This document shows positions 17,823-29,500 of a DNA stretch of 64,000 nt, one piece after another. The notes under the pieces are model-generated. The model was not told where the DNA came from, made no database searches, and saw only the letters and a list, made by a program, of their open reading frames with translations. How positions within the stretch are numbered: the first letter of the stretch is position 1; each line of letters opens with the position of its first letter. The stretch is from Effrenium voratum (lineage: Eukaryota > Sar > Dinophyceae > Suessiales > Symbiodiniaceae): NCBI GenBank assembly GCA_963377175.1, contig CAUJNA010000591.1, positions 990,001 to 1,054,000 of the forward strand, given 5' to 3'. Made by a program: the position numbers and the translations under genes.

Positions 17823-20082
17823 CCCTTAATCTAGGCGTCATATAATTTTTGAGGGATGGATGGATGGTTGTATAATGTTTAAATGATCCATAGGATGATT
17901 ATATGGATGGATATCTGGTGCCAGTGGACAACCTCTCCATCCATCTCCTCCAGAGGTTGTCCAGATATATTTTTTGAGGGATGGATGCTTAATGGAAACC
18001 CTTAGGGCCACGCTTCTATCATTGGTTTTCCCAGAAAGCCCCAAGTTGCCTAGGTCCTCCAGGAGAGGCTAGAATCCCCCGACTACTTCACCAACCTGTT
18101 TATTCATATTGGGGGAACCGGTCCAGCTGGAAGAACTAAACAACTCCACCTAGGTCCTCCAGATTTGAGAGCTTAGACTAGGGGTGCCAACTTTTTTCTG
18201 GACGTCCAGTAGGGGAACTCTGCCAACCAAAAAAGAAATGGGTGAGAGGTCGGGCCCTGGGGGACCTAGTACTGGAAGCCACCAGTTTCATCAACCCTCC
18301 CAAAAACGGGAAAGAACCTCCAACCAGATCTGTTCCCCTTTTTCCCTGGCCTCCAATTGCATTTTTTTGTTTTTTTTGGGGGGGGAATCGACCCCTGTTT
18401 AGTTTCATTCGGGGGTTCCCTAATCTTCCCCAAATTGCTTCATTGGAACCCCCGACCTGTTTATTCATATGGGGGGAATCGGTCCCTGGGTTTCCTGGGG
18501 GGTGGGCTCACTTGAACGGCAAACCACCAAGCGCTCCGTTTTCGGGTGTTCAGGAGCCCAGAATAGCCCGGTCTCGGAGACACACTCCAAACCGCCAAGC
18601 AAGGGTGGACGTGGTGTGTGTGTGTCCCATGTGGTGTGACGCGCGTTTTTTTTCCTTTCACCAAGGCTTCAAATCCAAATCCAAAGAGATCCAAACCACT
18701 AAGGCCGAGGGTCACCTGATCAAATGAACATGGGGTGGGCTCTCCCTTCCCCCCCAAGCAAAAACCTGTGCTGGCGGTGGTTCCTGTGGTTTTGTTTTTC
18801 TCGGCTTTGTCCTGATTGGGGTCAGGTCACTATCAAGCCGTGGTCATAGCCTTACCTGCGGGTTGCCTCGAAGATGAAGAAAAAGAACGCTCAGTCAGGC
18901 GCCATCTTGGAGGACTTTCACCCACAGGTCGATCTCAGTTTGTCTTCGGCGCGTCCGAAAAATAACGGTTCTACAAAGAGCCCGCCCCAAACGAATTGAA
19001 TGCTCGCAGAATCCTCGCATTGGAACCTCCCTTTTTGTGGGGGGGTTGCCTCCATTTGGTTCCCCTTGTAGGTGAATTCGAGAAACCCAGCCGCAGGCAA
19101 GCCTGCGCAGGATTCTTGGTTTTGGGATGCGGACTTTTGATCTAAATCAATCGACTCGTCCGGGGTTCGAAAGGAGTGGGTTACAACTAGGTCCTCCAGT
19201 AGAGAGGTTAGAATAAGGGTACCCTTTTTTCTGTAGTCTATTTTAGTAGGGGAACCCTCCCCCCAAAAAAGGGGTGAGAAAGGGCACTACTGGGGGACCT
19301 AGACAACTGCCGTGCCACAAGGAGCCCACTCCCTTTGATTGCTTCCACCCCCAAAAAAAGGAGCCGCGTAGGTCCGATTTTGGGGATGTAGGACACCAAA
19401 AGGATGCCAAAAAAAAATAGGGTCCTCTATGCTGCCTCAGCTTGTCTACTCCAGCATGTAAAATTAAAGGTTTAAACATGTCATTTGACAGGTCCCAGTA
19501 TTTCTCAGGTGTTGAAAGGCCTGGTAAAAAGGGAATCCTCTTGACCATCTGGGATTCTACTTGAAAATACTTCAGCTTAAAATCAACGTCGCTATCCTCC
19601 CCCTTTCCCAAAAGCCAACTTTGCCTGTCCGTACGAGTAGTTAAGGAAAAGTAAACCCTAGACCCTTTGGTCACACAGGCCTTCGAGTTCTAAGCCCTGT
19701 TCCTTGGCCCATCTGATTGGGCTGTCCTCAAATCCCCTGCTAAAAGCTTAACTTTTGGTGGGTTAAATGGCAACCCCCGCCAAACCCTAAAAAGCTAAAA
19801 ACTAGGTCCTCCAGTAGAGAGGCTAGAATAAGGGTACCCTTTTTTCTGGCTATTTTAGTAGGGGAACCCTACCAAAAGAGGGGTAAAAGAGCGGGCACCT
19901 AGCTGGGGGACCTAGAAAAGCTACGGAACCGGACGGTTGGGCGAATCTGGGAACAAACTTCGCGGCCTGCATGGAGCTTCCGCCACTCAGGCAGCACTCC
20001 GCTGAAGATATCCACCGCCCCGCCCAGGTGCAGATGAAGCAGTGCGTCCTCGGGCGTGTCTGACATCTCCCGGTCCCACTTC
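16109..20082 (-). CDS. unrecognised gene, 3' part (three exons seen)
   Basis: Three exons with coding character lie in order on the minus strand: 20082-19925, 17460-17398 and 16222-16109. The last ends in TAA, so it is terminal. Each is preceded by AG. No domain was recognised, and it is not certain that all three belong to one transcript. The introns hold M1, M8 and M9 elements. The gene lies downstream of the alpha/beta hydrolase in the same direction and could even be its 3' part, though nothing in the hydrolase family predicts these segments. Confidence 0.5.
16653..16764 (+). mobile_element. M5 inverted-repeat element, reverse copy
   Basis: Related to 54428-54538 and 62202-62305 but in opposite orientation. 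The ends resemble TGTGGGTCAAAA and TTTTGACCCACA. Confidence 0.65.
17398..17460 (-). CDS. 63-nt internal exon candidate
   Basis: Acceptor GCGCAG, donor CAG|GC. The frame reads IHSLAPGAHDLDFQGSEICR. Another frame on the plus strand is also open (LAADLGALEVQVVRAWREG), so the strand is not beyond doubt. Confidence 0.45.
17588..17704 (-). mobile_element. M1 element, copy 2
   Basis: The right end CTGGGGGACCTAG is intact. The left end is degraded to CAGAGGATAGAATA. It follows the duplicated segment shared with 15829-15868. Confidence 0.75.
17785..17825. repeat. (TA)n
   Basis: Alternating TA run within AT-rich intron or intergenic DNA. Confidence 0.9.
18050..18269 (-). mobile_element. M1 element, copy 3, with a solo left-end fragment
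   Basis: The full copy is 18150-18269, with the AGAATA region changed to AGACTA. A separate 26-bp left end (CTAGGTCCTCCAGGAGAGG) stands alone at 18050-18075. Confidence 0.75.
18270..19186. other. repeat-rich stretch without a recognised exon
   Basis: Contains homopolymer-interrupted low-complexity sequence and a short GT run near 18620. No exon was seen. Confidence 0.4.
19187..19302 (-). mobile_element. M1 element, copy 4
   Basis: Perfect CTAG termini flanked by the 4-bp direct repeat ACAA (19183-19186 and 19303-19306), taken as a target-site duplication. Confidence 0.9.
19731..19923 (-). mobile_element. M8 element with an M1 element (copy 5) inserted in it
   Basis: The M8 body starts CCCCTGCTAAAAGC and ends near AAAAGCTA. 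M1 copy 5 (19802-19915) sits inside it with flanking AAAA. The 5' edge of this compound element, read on the minus strand, is the 5' splice site of exon 20082-19925 (CC|GTAGC). Confidence 0.75.
19925..20082 (-). CDS. 158-nt internal exon, unrecognised protein
   Basis: Acceptor AGTCAG|G, donor CC|GTAGC. The frame reads KWDREMSDTPEDALLHLHLG and continues VDIFSGVLPEWRKLHAG and REVCSQIRP. It is strongly protein-like, but no family was recognised. M1 copy 5 ends 9 bp beyond the donor. Confidence 0.65.
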
Positions 20083-20112
20083 CTGACTTGAGTTCTAGGG
20101 GACACTTACATG

Positions 20113-20226
20113 TCCATTCTTTCCAGGGATCATTCTTTCCAGAAAGCATCAGAACCCCAGGGGAAACAGCTGGTTTTTGAGAAGTACGATGGTTGAAAAG
20201 AATGGGGAATGAACCCCTAGAGGAGT
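20113..20226 (-). mobile_element. M9 element, copy 1
   Basis: Shares CCATTCTTTCCAGGGAT, an internal CCATCAGAACCCCAGGGGAA and GAATGGGGAATGAACCCC with 30183-30298. Shorter relatives lie at 40478 and 44866. Confidence 0.75.
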
Positions 20227-22373
20227 GGCTAAAGGAAGTCGTACCTTTTTGCTTGCCACTAAAATGGTCTTCCCAGAAAAGTATGTAGTCCAGGAATTGG
20301 GGAAGTGAGCTGGGAACCAAAACGGTATGCACAACCGTTCGATTCAACCCCAGACCTTTTCCAAACACTTCAAAAAGTATGCGTAAAAAGTATGGGTGCT
20401 TGTCAAAATGGCGAAGTGAAGCCAAAAGGAATCATCCATCCTGAGCTGCCCTTTTTTTTGAGAAATGCCCCTATGGGGGGTGGTTGGCCGGCCGGAAACT
20501 GTGGGAGGCACCCTGTCTCTCCATTTACCTTTTGGTTGATGGGCTGTGGGAGCTTACCATTTTAGTGGGACACCAACGAAACCCGGCTCTAGAGAAAGGC
20601 GAACTCCTTCACTGGCACGAGCAAATGGACATAGATCTGCCGAAATCCTACAGTCAGTCAAGCAAAGGTTGCGACGCCGGCCAGCACAAAGAATCATGGA
20701 CACTCAAGACCAGAAGTCACGAGAAAGTGAAATACATATCAACATTTCAGACACTTCCGAACGGATGCCAAAAGGGGATTGGGACCGACTTTTTCACGTG
20801 AGGCGTTGTGTTGTTTGGATTTCGCAGCTTCAGTGACTCAGGCGAACTGATAGCTGAAATACACTCCCCACTAAGATGGAAGCTGACTGAAAAGTTCCCT
20901 TGGTCTTCCAAGGGCCCGCAACAACAGGGTCCTTCTTGATGTTGCTCTTGGTTGAAGAAGGAAAATCGGCCATAGGCCTGCTTTTTCAGGGTCCTGGAAG
21001 ATCAAGGTTGCATAAGACAGTTCTCCTGAGTTCTCCTCTAGCTGGTGCGATACGTCAATGAACCTCCGTGTGTTGAATATTGAACCGGTTTTGAGGATTC
21101 AAGGAAACCCATAGGATGGAGGGGCTTCTTCTCGGGATATTTTCCACGCCTCATTCCCCTGCCTATCCTAGGTCCTCCAGTAGAGAGGTTGGAAAATAAG
21201 GGTACCCGATCTTTTTTTCAGCTTTGTCTACTTTAGTCGGGGAACCCTCCCAACCAAAAAAGGGGTAAAAGAGCGGGCACCTAGCTGGAGGGACGATTTC
21301 CGTGGATGGACGATTTCCTGCACCACTTTGAAGCCATGCTTGCAACCATAAAAATTCTCGGCATGTACGTGGGCGAATCGAGAAAAAATCGTAGGGCTTC
21401 CGAGTTCGGAGCGACATGGGACCACCACCCGGTGACCTGAGATCCTTGCGAGCTTTGGGCAGTGGAAGGCCCTGCAGAGGAAGAGCGTGGCTTTCTGCCT
21501 CGCAGGCACAGATGTGCTCAAGGGACAAAAACCCTTGGTTCACTCCTGGAAGAGGAGCAAACAAGATGTTGGGCACAGGGATCGCTCCCTCAAGAGATAA
21601 AATTTCCTCGCGATCTTGAAAGGAACGCTCCAAGAGGAACCGTTCACGCTCCCTCGTGGAACTGATCTCTTTCTCAAGCGGAACCGTTCAACGTTCGGGA
21701 CCCTCCTTGGTTGACTCCTGGAAGGGGAGCAAACATATTCAATTTTTGGCGGTTAAGTGGATTTGGAGTTCAAGCACTAAACCACAATAAGCAAAAATGT
21801 GTCAAATGTCTCCCAACAACAGCCATGCCTCACACCCTGACCCAAAAGTGGAACCGTTCGACATCGGGAACCGATGCCTTTGAAAGGAAATGGGTCCAAA
21901 CCAGGACCCCCCAAACGTCGGGCTCCATGTGAATTGGTGGGAGGCTACGCTGAGTTCACGCGGCGGTTTCCACAAAAATGGGGGGCCCATCAAGCCGAAT
22001 CATGAAGGGAGACCGGAAGAAGACCAGCCATTGCGACCGGGCGCGCCGTTTAGTTTTAAGGAAAGCCGAATTCCCCTACCAAGTGTTTCTGGACATTTCG
22101 AGAGCCGCCGGTGCAGCTTGCCCTCAGAACCCCTCCCTTCCCCACTGTGTCCATGACTCCCAAGGAGACTAGAGAAGAATGTGTCAGGCCCTCGAAACGC
22201 TACTCACAATCTCCAGGGTGTCTCGAGGGGAAGACCACAATCTCAAAAAAAACACAAACTGCAACCAAGGGTGGGCAACCAAAAGAAAGCCGGACTAAGT
22301 CAACGAAAGGACCTGGAAGCTCGAGGCGTGAGGCTGGCCTTGATCCTCAAGCTGACATGAGGGTGGACCACCA
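20227..22373. other. no confident exon
   Basis: Open frames near 21410-21520 (minus, QKATLFLCRAFHCPKLAR) and 22040-22130 look weakly coding, but no splice context or domain supports them. Otherwise M1 and M3 pieces are all that was recognised. Confidence 0.4.
21168..21294 (-). mobile_element. M1 element, copy 6 (right end damaged)
   Basis: Left end CTAGGTCCTCCAGTAG. The right end reads CTGGAGGGAC and lacks the final CTAG. It is followed at once by a fragment of M3 (21301-21340). Confidence 0.75.
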
Positions 22374-22491
22374 CTGGGTCCTCCAGATTTGAGAGGCTAG
22401 AATCAGGGTACCCGATTTTTTGTCTGTTTCGTCTATTTTAATAGAACCCTCCCAACCAAAAAAGGGGAGAGAAGGGCACTGGGGGACCTAG
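22374..22491 (-). mobile_element. M1 element, copy 7
   Basis: Termini CTGG and CTAG, flanked by the direct repeat ACCA (22370-22373 and 22492-22495). Confidence 0.88.
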
Positions 22492-22637
22492 ACCATGTTC
22501 AGGTCAGGCGAGAAATGGGTCCGAGCTCCTTTCAGATCAGCTCCAAGTGGTCCATCTGTTTCGGTGTCCAAACCGCGTTGCCATTTCGGACAACCCATCC
22601 ACCCACCCATGTAACGAAGACTTGAGCAACACTCATT

Positions 22638-22741
22638 TGGCTGCGGCTCAGAAAATTGTGCCAAAATGGCACCTTGATAAATGGAACCAAAGACGAGAAC
22701 CTGCGTAACCCCAGCTGGTTGATTTTGAGCCACACGCATTT
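22638..22741 (-). mobile_element. M5 element
   Basis: Begins TGGCTGCGGCTCAGAAAA and ends TTTTGAGCCACACGCA, an imperfect inverted repeat. Body shared with 54428 and 62202. Confidence 0.7.
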
Positions 22742-22894
22742 TTGTCGAGAACTCTCACTTTTGGGGATGAGCGGTTTGGTTTTGCTAGGATCATATGAGT
22801 ATAGTCCGAAGCAAGGACGCGCGCCCGTGGAATTAAAAGCATCATTGCCCGTATTGATCGATTCGATCCTTCGCCGTCCCCGCCTGCAAATGAC

Positions 22895-22936
22895 AGAGCG
22901 AGATGAGTGATGGTCACCCTCGGTGAGGTAGTACTC
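22895..22936 (-). CDS. hydrolase exon with catalytic histidine
   Basis: Acceptor CCGAAG. Reads EYYLTEGDHHSSRS; GDHHSSR matches the GDHNSxR histidine motif of the family. The donor may be TCT|GTC (22895) or 11 nt further (CAG|GCGG). Confidence 0.75.
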
Positions 22937-22979
22937 CTTCGGGGAACAGGACACCCTACCAGCAATCCGACCATCAAAC

Positions 22980-23038
<59 letters not shown>

Positions 23039-23153
23039 GCATGCATGCAAGCAAGCAAGCAAGCAAAGGATCAAGCAATCAAACCAAATCATGTCTAATC
23101 CAATCCAATCCAGTCCAATCCAGTTCAGCCCATCAATCAATCAAGCCAATCAG

Positions 23154-23230
<77 letters not shown>

Positions 23231-23299
23231 TCAAATCAAATCAAATCAAATCAAATCAAATCAAATCAAATCAAATCAAATCAATCAATCCATCCATCC

Positions 23300-23382
<83 letters not shown>

Positions 23383-23385
23383 TCA

Positions 23386-23431
<46 letters not shown>

Positions 23432-23436
23432 GCAAG

Positions 23437-23516
<80 letters not shown>

Positions 23517-26500
23517 TCAAGCAAGCAAGCAAGCAATCAAATCAATCAATCAACTCAATTCAATTCATGTCAATTCATTTCACTCGTTCATTCTATCAGT
23601 CGGTCGGTCGGTCTGTCTGTCTGTCTGTTAGTCAGTCAGTCAGTCAGCCAGCCAGCCAATCAATAAACTCTAAACAAATTCATTCCAAACAATCAAGCAA
23701 AGCAATCAATCCGACCAGCCAACCAACCAGCCAACCAACCAACCGGTCCGTTCGTCCGTGCGAATCAGAAGAAGCTAAAGACAGGAGAAACTTGCGCAAG
23801 AACCGATGGCATGGCAGTTGCATAACAGCCTTTGGAAACCAAGAGGATAAATACTCCTTCGGACTCCTTCGCTTAAAGGGACACAACCAACCATTTTCTC
23901 ACTTTGAGAACCCTCCAAAACAGCCAAACCAATTTGATCCCAGCTCCTTCTCTCCCTGGTAAGCCTGAAAAAGCCTCTCCTTGGTGCGAAGCGGGCGATG
24001 TCTCCAAATCAAGCCTTCCTGGACATGAGCCCAACACTCAGATGCCAGTGGATTTCCATGGGTAAAAAATAATCGGCCTCCGATTTTGGGTTGGTTGAGT
24101 TGAAAGGAGTCGGAACCCTCCCCCCCAAAAAAAATGAAAGACGGGTGCCACAGAGCATATAGACCAGAACACATGTATCCAATCCAGACACGGCTCAAAA
24201 ACATGGGCCTTGGCTGAAACTAGAGCAAACCATTCGGAAAAAGGTCGAGTGTCAACGGAAGGCGCTCGCGCGGGTTGGCAGACAACCAAACTCGGCCACG
24301 CCACGGTTCCGAAAGGGAATCCTGGCCATTGTCAAAAACAGTCCTGCTTTCTTTTCCCAACTCGTAAAGGAGCCGGTTAACAGTGACCATGGCACAGTTA
24401 GGTGTTTCTTATGCTTCTGTTCAATGGGTCATGTCTTTTGTTGCTTTGTGTGCGTATTGCTGACGTGTATGTGCCAGACCGCTCCCGAATAGTTGTCTCA
24501 TGCAGGATCCATTCATGATGAACCAAAAAGGGGCTCGGAGGCAATGTGAGCCAGGATTTATTCTCCAAATGATGCTGTGCCATGTTGCTTTGCTGTCTTC
24601 TAAGATCTCCAGTGGCCATGGAGGAAAATGGCCGCCCGTTTCTTCTCATAGTAGTTGAATTCAAAGCAAACTCTCTGCAAAAAGGAGGTACCACTGCAGG
24701 TGTGGGGTTTCGCGAATCTCAGCCAGCGCCACCGTATCTCAAACAAAAAGCGCCAGCTCGCATGCTGGGTCTGCGGTTCGGTTTTCACGCACTCACAGGC
24801 TAAGCAACTGGAGGGGAAAATCGAGTTTGAGTGGACATGCATGATGTCCCAAAGAGTCCCCTTGGGAAATGGGTCACACAAGTGGTCAGCTATGCAAAGC
24901 GGCTTAAGAACTTTGCGTCGGACTAGCAACCTTCAGCATGGTTGTGGAGAATAACCATGACTACTTTATCGCTTTGAAGGGAATTCCCTTGGTATCAAGG
25001 AAACTGGCCCTAACTCCAAATGTTCCATATGACTCCTCAGATCCCCTGCTCTTTTAGTGGGTTAAATGGAAACCCCCACGAAACCAATACAAAGCCAAAA
25101 AGCTAAGGAACCGAATGGCTGCGAACCACCAAGATAACCTTCGAGGTCCTCCAGTGGAGAGGTTGGATTAAGGCTACCCTTTTTTTATCTGTAGTCTATT
25201 TTAGTCCCCCGAAAAGGCGTAAAGAGCGCCTAGCTGGGGGACCTAGCCTTGAACTCGCCACTTGCCAGGCGGCGGCATGTTTGGGGCTGATGAAGTCATC
25301 TTCACGGGCTGCGATGAACCTGAGCGCTAAGAGCTCATGCATGGCATGGCCCACGTCGCCATGCAAAAGCTGAGCTGGACATGCGCTGATCCAACCACAC
25401 CTGCGGGAAAAAACAACAACAAAGCAGCGGCTCGTCTTTTCGGGCAGTCGGTTTACCTCCATTTGCTTAAGCCCCCGGGAAAAAATAAACATTTCCAGTA
25501 GTGATAGGTTTCCTTTAAAACCAAAAGGGGAAATAAACAATATTCATTTCAGCAAATGGAGGTATTTAAAGGGAGGTCCCTTCCAAGAAAAGGAACCAAA
25601 ACAGCTGCCCGAGGTCCCGGAGGATTTTGTCAATCCATGAACCGAGCCATTGCCCAGACTACTGTGGATGGACCGCCCAAGACTCCATGGGAAACCATTG
25701 TTTGTTGGTATTTACAGGGCATCATATCATTCTAGGGTTTCTTAGGTGGTGCAGGATTTCGAACCCAGCACGCCGCCCCCAGAAACCACCAGTCCAACCC
25801 CCCCCCTCTACTTAAAACATTCGATATGAAATTGTTGCTCTTACCAAATCCTGACATCTTTAAATCTACGTCATGGCGCGCTCGTTTTACCTGGTGCGCT
25901 GAGACAATGGCTCAGATCCCCCGTCAGGTTCGAAAGCTCCACGGCTCGGGCAAATGGAGCCAAGTGAATGCATAGGAACCATAGACCAATAATGTTGACC
26001 CAGGATCTAAGTAGAACCCGTCCCATGATTAGGGGGGTGTTCCCTCCAAAAGCGGTCTGAATCCCCACTAAAAGGGGACCCCCCCCTATTAATCAACCAG
26101 GGGTTTATTAATCCGGGGTTAACATTAGTCGACTGTTGTGGCGTTTCATGGGCACACCCCAAAATCGCACGGCGATTTTAAGGAAAGGCCGATGAAACAT
26201 GGGCATGCCTCAAAATGGAGAACCTCTTTTTGGGGGGTATGGCATTTCCTTTTTTCCGGCAAACGGTTAAAGGAGGTTCCCCAGTTGAAGCACCTAAAAG
26301 GGCCACCGATGTTCTTGCCAGGCTGCAAGGCCGGCATGAAGGACTGCCCCACGTGCTTCAACGCCTCCAAATCCTGCGGCTTCATCACTCGTTGACTCGT
26401 GGAAACGGACTCCCCGTTGGCTTGAGACACTTTCCGAGAGAAAAGAAATCGATTTCCTGCCAGCCTCGTGGACATAACCCAATGCCCATCTTCAAGAAGC

Positions 26501-29500
26501 TGTTTGTCCGCACGGAGAGGGGACCGGGTGGGGGGATGTGAAAAAAGCACCCAATCCAGTTGAGCAGCTCCCAGAACCCGACGTTTGCTTCCACCAAGGT
26601 GGGCAGGCTTCAGCTTTGTCATATCCCCAGTGACAAGGTAGTAGAACCGCCTGCCTGTCTCAAATAGGGAACCCCTTTTTGATGTTGCCGAGCAGCCAAA
26701 AGGAAACAAACCACCTCAAGGGGTCCCTAAATATGAGAAATACCCTGATACCACGGGGTTTTGGGCGATGCTCACTCTGACTTGAACTCCTCAACGTCGA
26801 AGCCGGCCCTTGCTTTAATGGACGAGCGCGCGGCGGAAAGCACGGCGCCTCGGACGGATCAGCATTGCTGGGTGTGCAGCAAAAAAGAAGCCTGGTTGGT
26901 TGTTTGGTTGGTCGTTTGTTCCTTCTTTGCTGGCGGGTCGGTCGGTCGGGCAGTCGGGCGGTCGGATGTTGCTGGGTGTTTTGGTTGATTGCTTTGTTGG
27001 TTGGCTGGCTGGTTGGTTGCTTGGTTGCTTGGTTTGGTTGATTGCTTGCTGGCTTGCTTGGTTTTCTTGCTTGCTTGGTTGGTCGCTTGGTTGCTTGGTC
27101 GGTTGGTTAGTCGGTTGCACTTCGGCAACGAAGCCGAGCCATCCCGGAGACAAGCAAGCAAAATGCGATGGGCCGTGTTGCACCCAAATGGGGGTGGGAC
27201 TTGGTTTTGGGAACCCTTGTTGGTTGGTTTTAAAGGGCAAATAGGAAAACCGCAATTTTAGGTGGAGGGGGGGATCCACTTAAAGAACACGCCAAATAGA
27301 TCCAGTGATTAACACGCCCAAATAGATCCAGTGATTTATGGCATAGTCATATCATATTGGCTGTGCCCTCGAATGCTAAACAGCAACGAAGATAGGCTTT
27401 GGGCAAATAAGTAGTAGCAAATGGGTAGTGGTACATGGGGTTGTCTCCTGTCCGCAAGGGTTTCTTGTGGATCCCCATGAGAATAAACAAAACGGCACCT
27501 GATTCACCAGGATTCTGCGCCGCAAACAGTTGGAAGGTCCACAAGGTCCATGCATGTTTGGCTCAAAACGGTTACCACCTAACATGTGGCCATGGGTCAA
27601 AACCCCGCACCCCCAAAGAACATCCCAACCCCCACTAAAATAAGTTCTAAAAATGGGTGGTGCACCTATCCCAAAATAGGATCCCAATTGTTTTGAGCCA
27701 TGGCCATGTGTGCTTTCTTTTTAGCGCCCCTGTGAAGCAAAGTCAAAACGTTTACCGAGCCTCAAACAAGACGTGCCCAAACGGAAGGTGATGAGCCTGA
27801 ATGTATGCTGGCCATTCAAAACAGTCCCAACAATGTGTCAACTGCTTTTGACGTACACTTCCATTTGCTGAAATGAATACTTTATTATTTTCCCCTTTTG
27901 GTTTTAAAGGGAATCTATCACTACTGGAAATTTATAAAACAAATTTCCCGGGGGCTTAAGCAAATGGAGGTACAGCTCTATATTCTCAAACCAACCCTCT
28001 GGGAACCAACATGGAACCAAGCTTTTGAAGGGGTGCCGGGGTTTGACACCTGGAATTGCTCAAAGGCTCCCTGTTTGGGCGCTGTTCCTTCCAAGGCAAC
28101 CTGGTTTCCGCTCACTTGAACTCAAAAAGCCAATTACTTCAAGCCTCTGAGATTGGATGTCAGCCTTAAGCGTTTGCGGTTCAAAGTTTGGAGATTTGAG
28201 GGCCGAGGTGTATTTGCTTCCTCCTAGGGCTGTTTCTGTCTTGCGCTGGTTTTTCTTGGCGCTGGCAACATCCCCAACACTCCAAAACCAATCCTAAACC
28301 ACCCAACACTCGCTGGACCACACCCTAAAGCAGACCTGAGCCAGCAGCACACTCGTTGCGTATGTGGTGCGTGAGGTGCATGTGGGCGTGCGTGGGGTGG
28401 GGTGCGTGGCGCAGGTGCAGGGGTGCTCCAGGCCAGCCCCAAACCCAAAGTCAACCCCGACCCCACCCAACAGCAGCCTGGATGGCCCTTTGAGCCGAAA
28501 ATTTCTCCCCAAAACACGTCACGTGGGCTGCTCCAAGAAGTAAACCCGAATTGGTGGCTTCCCTTTGGTTCAGTCTCTCCCACCTCCATAAAACAATACC
28601 CTCAAACCAAAACACATACACACACAGACACCCAGAAGTGGGCAAATAGACCTGGAATCCCAACAACCTGCACCATTTTTGGGAGGGAAGCCTTCCCTTC
28701 CATTTGGTTAAGACCCCCGGATTATTATTTTTTATCTCCAGCAGTGATAAGTTCCTTTTTAAACCAACAAGGGAAATTAAACAATATTCATTCCAGTAAG
28801 TGGAAAGTTCCCTGTCACGGAGTCGATTTCCAGAGCAAAAATCGGGGCCCCCAAACAATCTCCGCTTTCCAAGGCACGTGTGGCCCACGAAGGCATCAGC
28901 GCCTCGATTCCGATGGCTCGAGGCTGGGCATGGGGCACACGGCTGTGGTGAAACAAATGGATCGAGGACGGGACCGTGGTTGGGATGAGTTGGGTATTCT
29001 GGGCACGCGGTGGCGAAATGAATGAATGAATGAAGAACCCCGAAACCGCTGTGGTTGGGATGGGTTTTTCGTACTGTGGACTACGAATCCAGACCGATTT
29101 TGGAGGGAAGATTCAGCTCTGTAAGTCTGAAAAGCAGAAGTGGATAGCGGACAGCGGGTGGTAATAATGGAAATCCAAGGCGTAACATCATCCGAACGAC
29201 GCAGTGGAGCATTGAAAGTGATTGTCATGTCCCTCCTGGGACATTAGAGACGGAAGGGGTTCATTGCAAGGCTGGGTGATTCCTTACCGCCTGCAAAGAA
29301 ATGGCAATCCCCCATATGAAAATCAAGTCATTTAGATACAGGTCGATTCGTGCCATCTGAAACTTGGTGGTTTAGATCCATGTTGCAGACAGCAAATTGA
29401 CAAGTGGTTGATCCCTCCGAAAAGGACAATGGTCGCGTGAATGGCAATACTCCAAAGCGGTCCACCATGGCTTTGTGTATGCACGCAATCAGCTTGTGAC

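Noticed and set aside
22976..23565. Regular repeats as a CRISPR array
   Set aside because: There are no unique spacers; these are tandem tetranucleotides in a eukaryotic intron.
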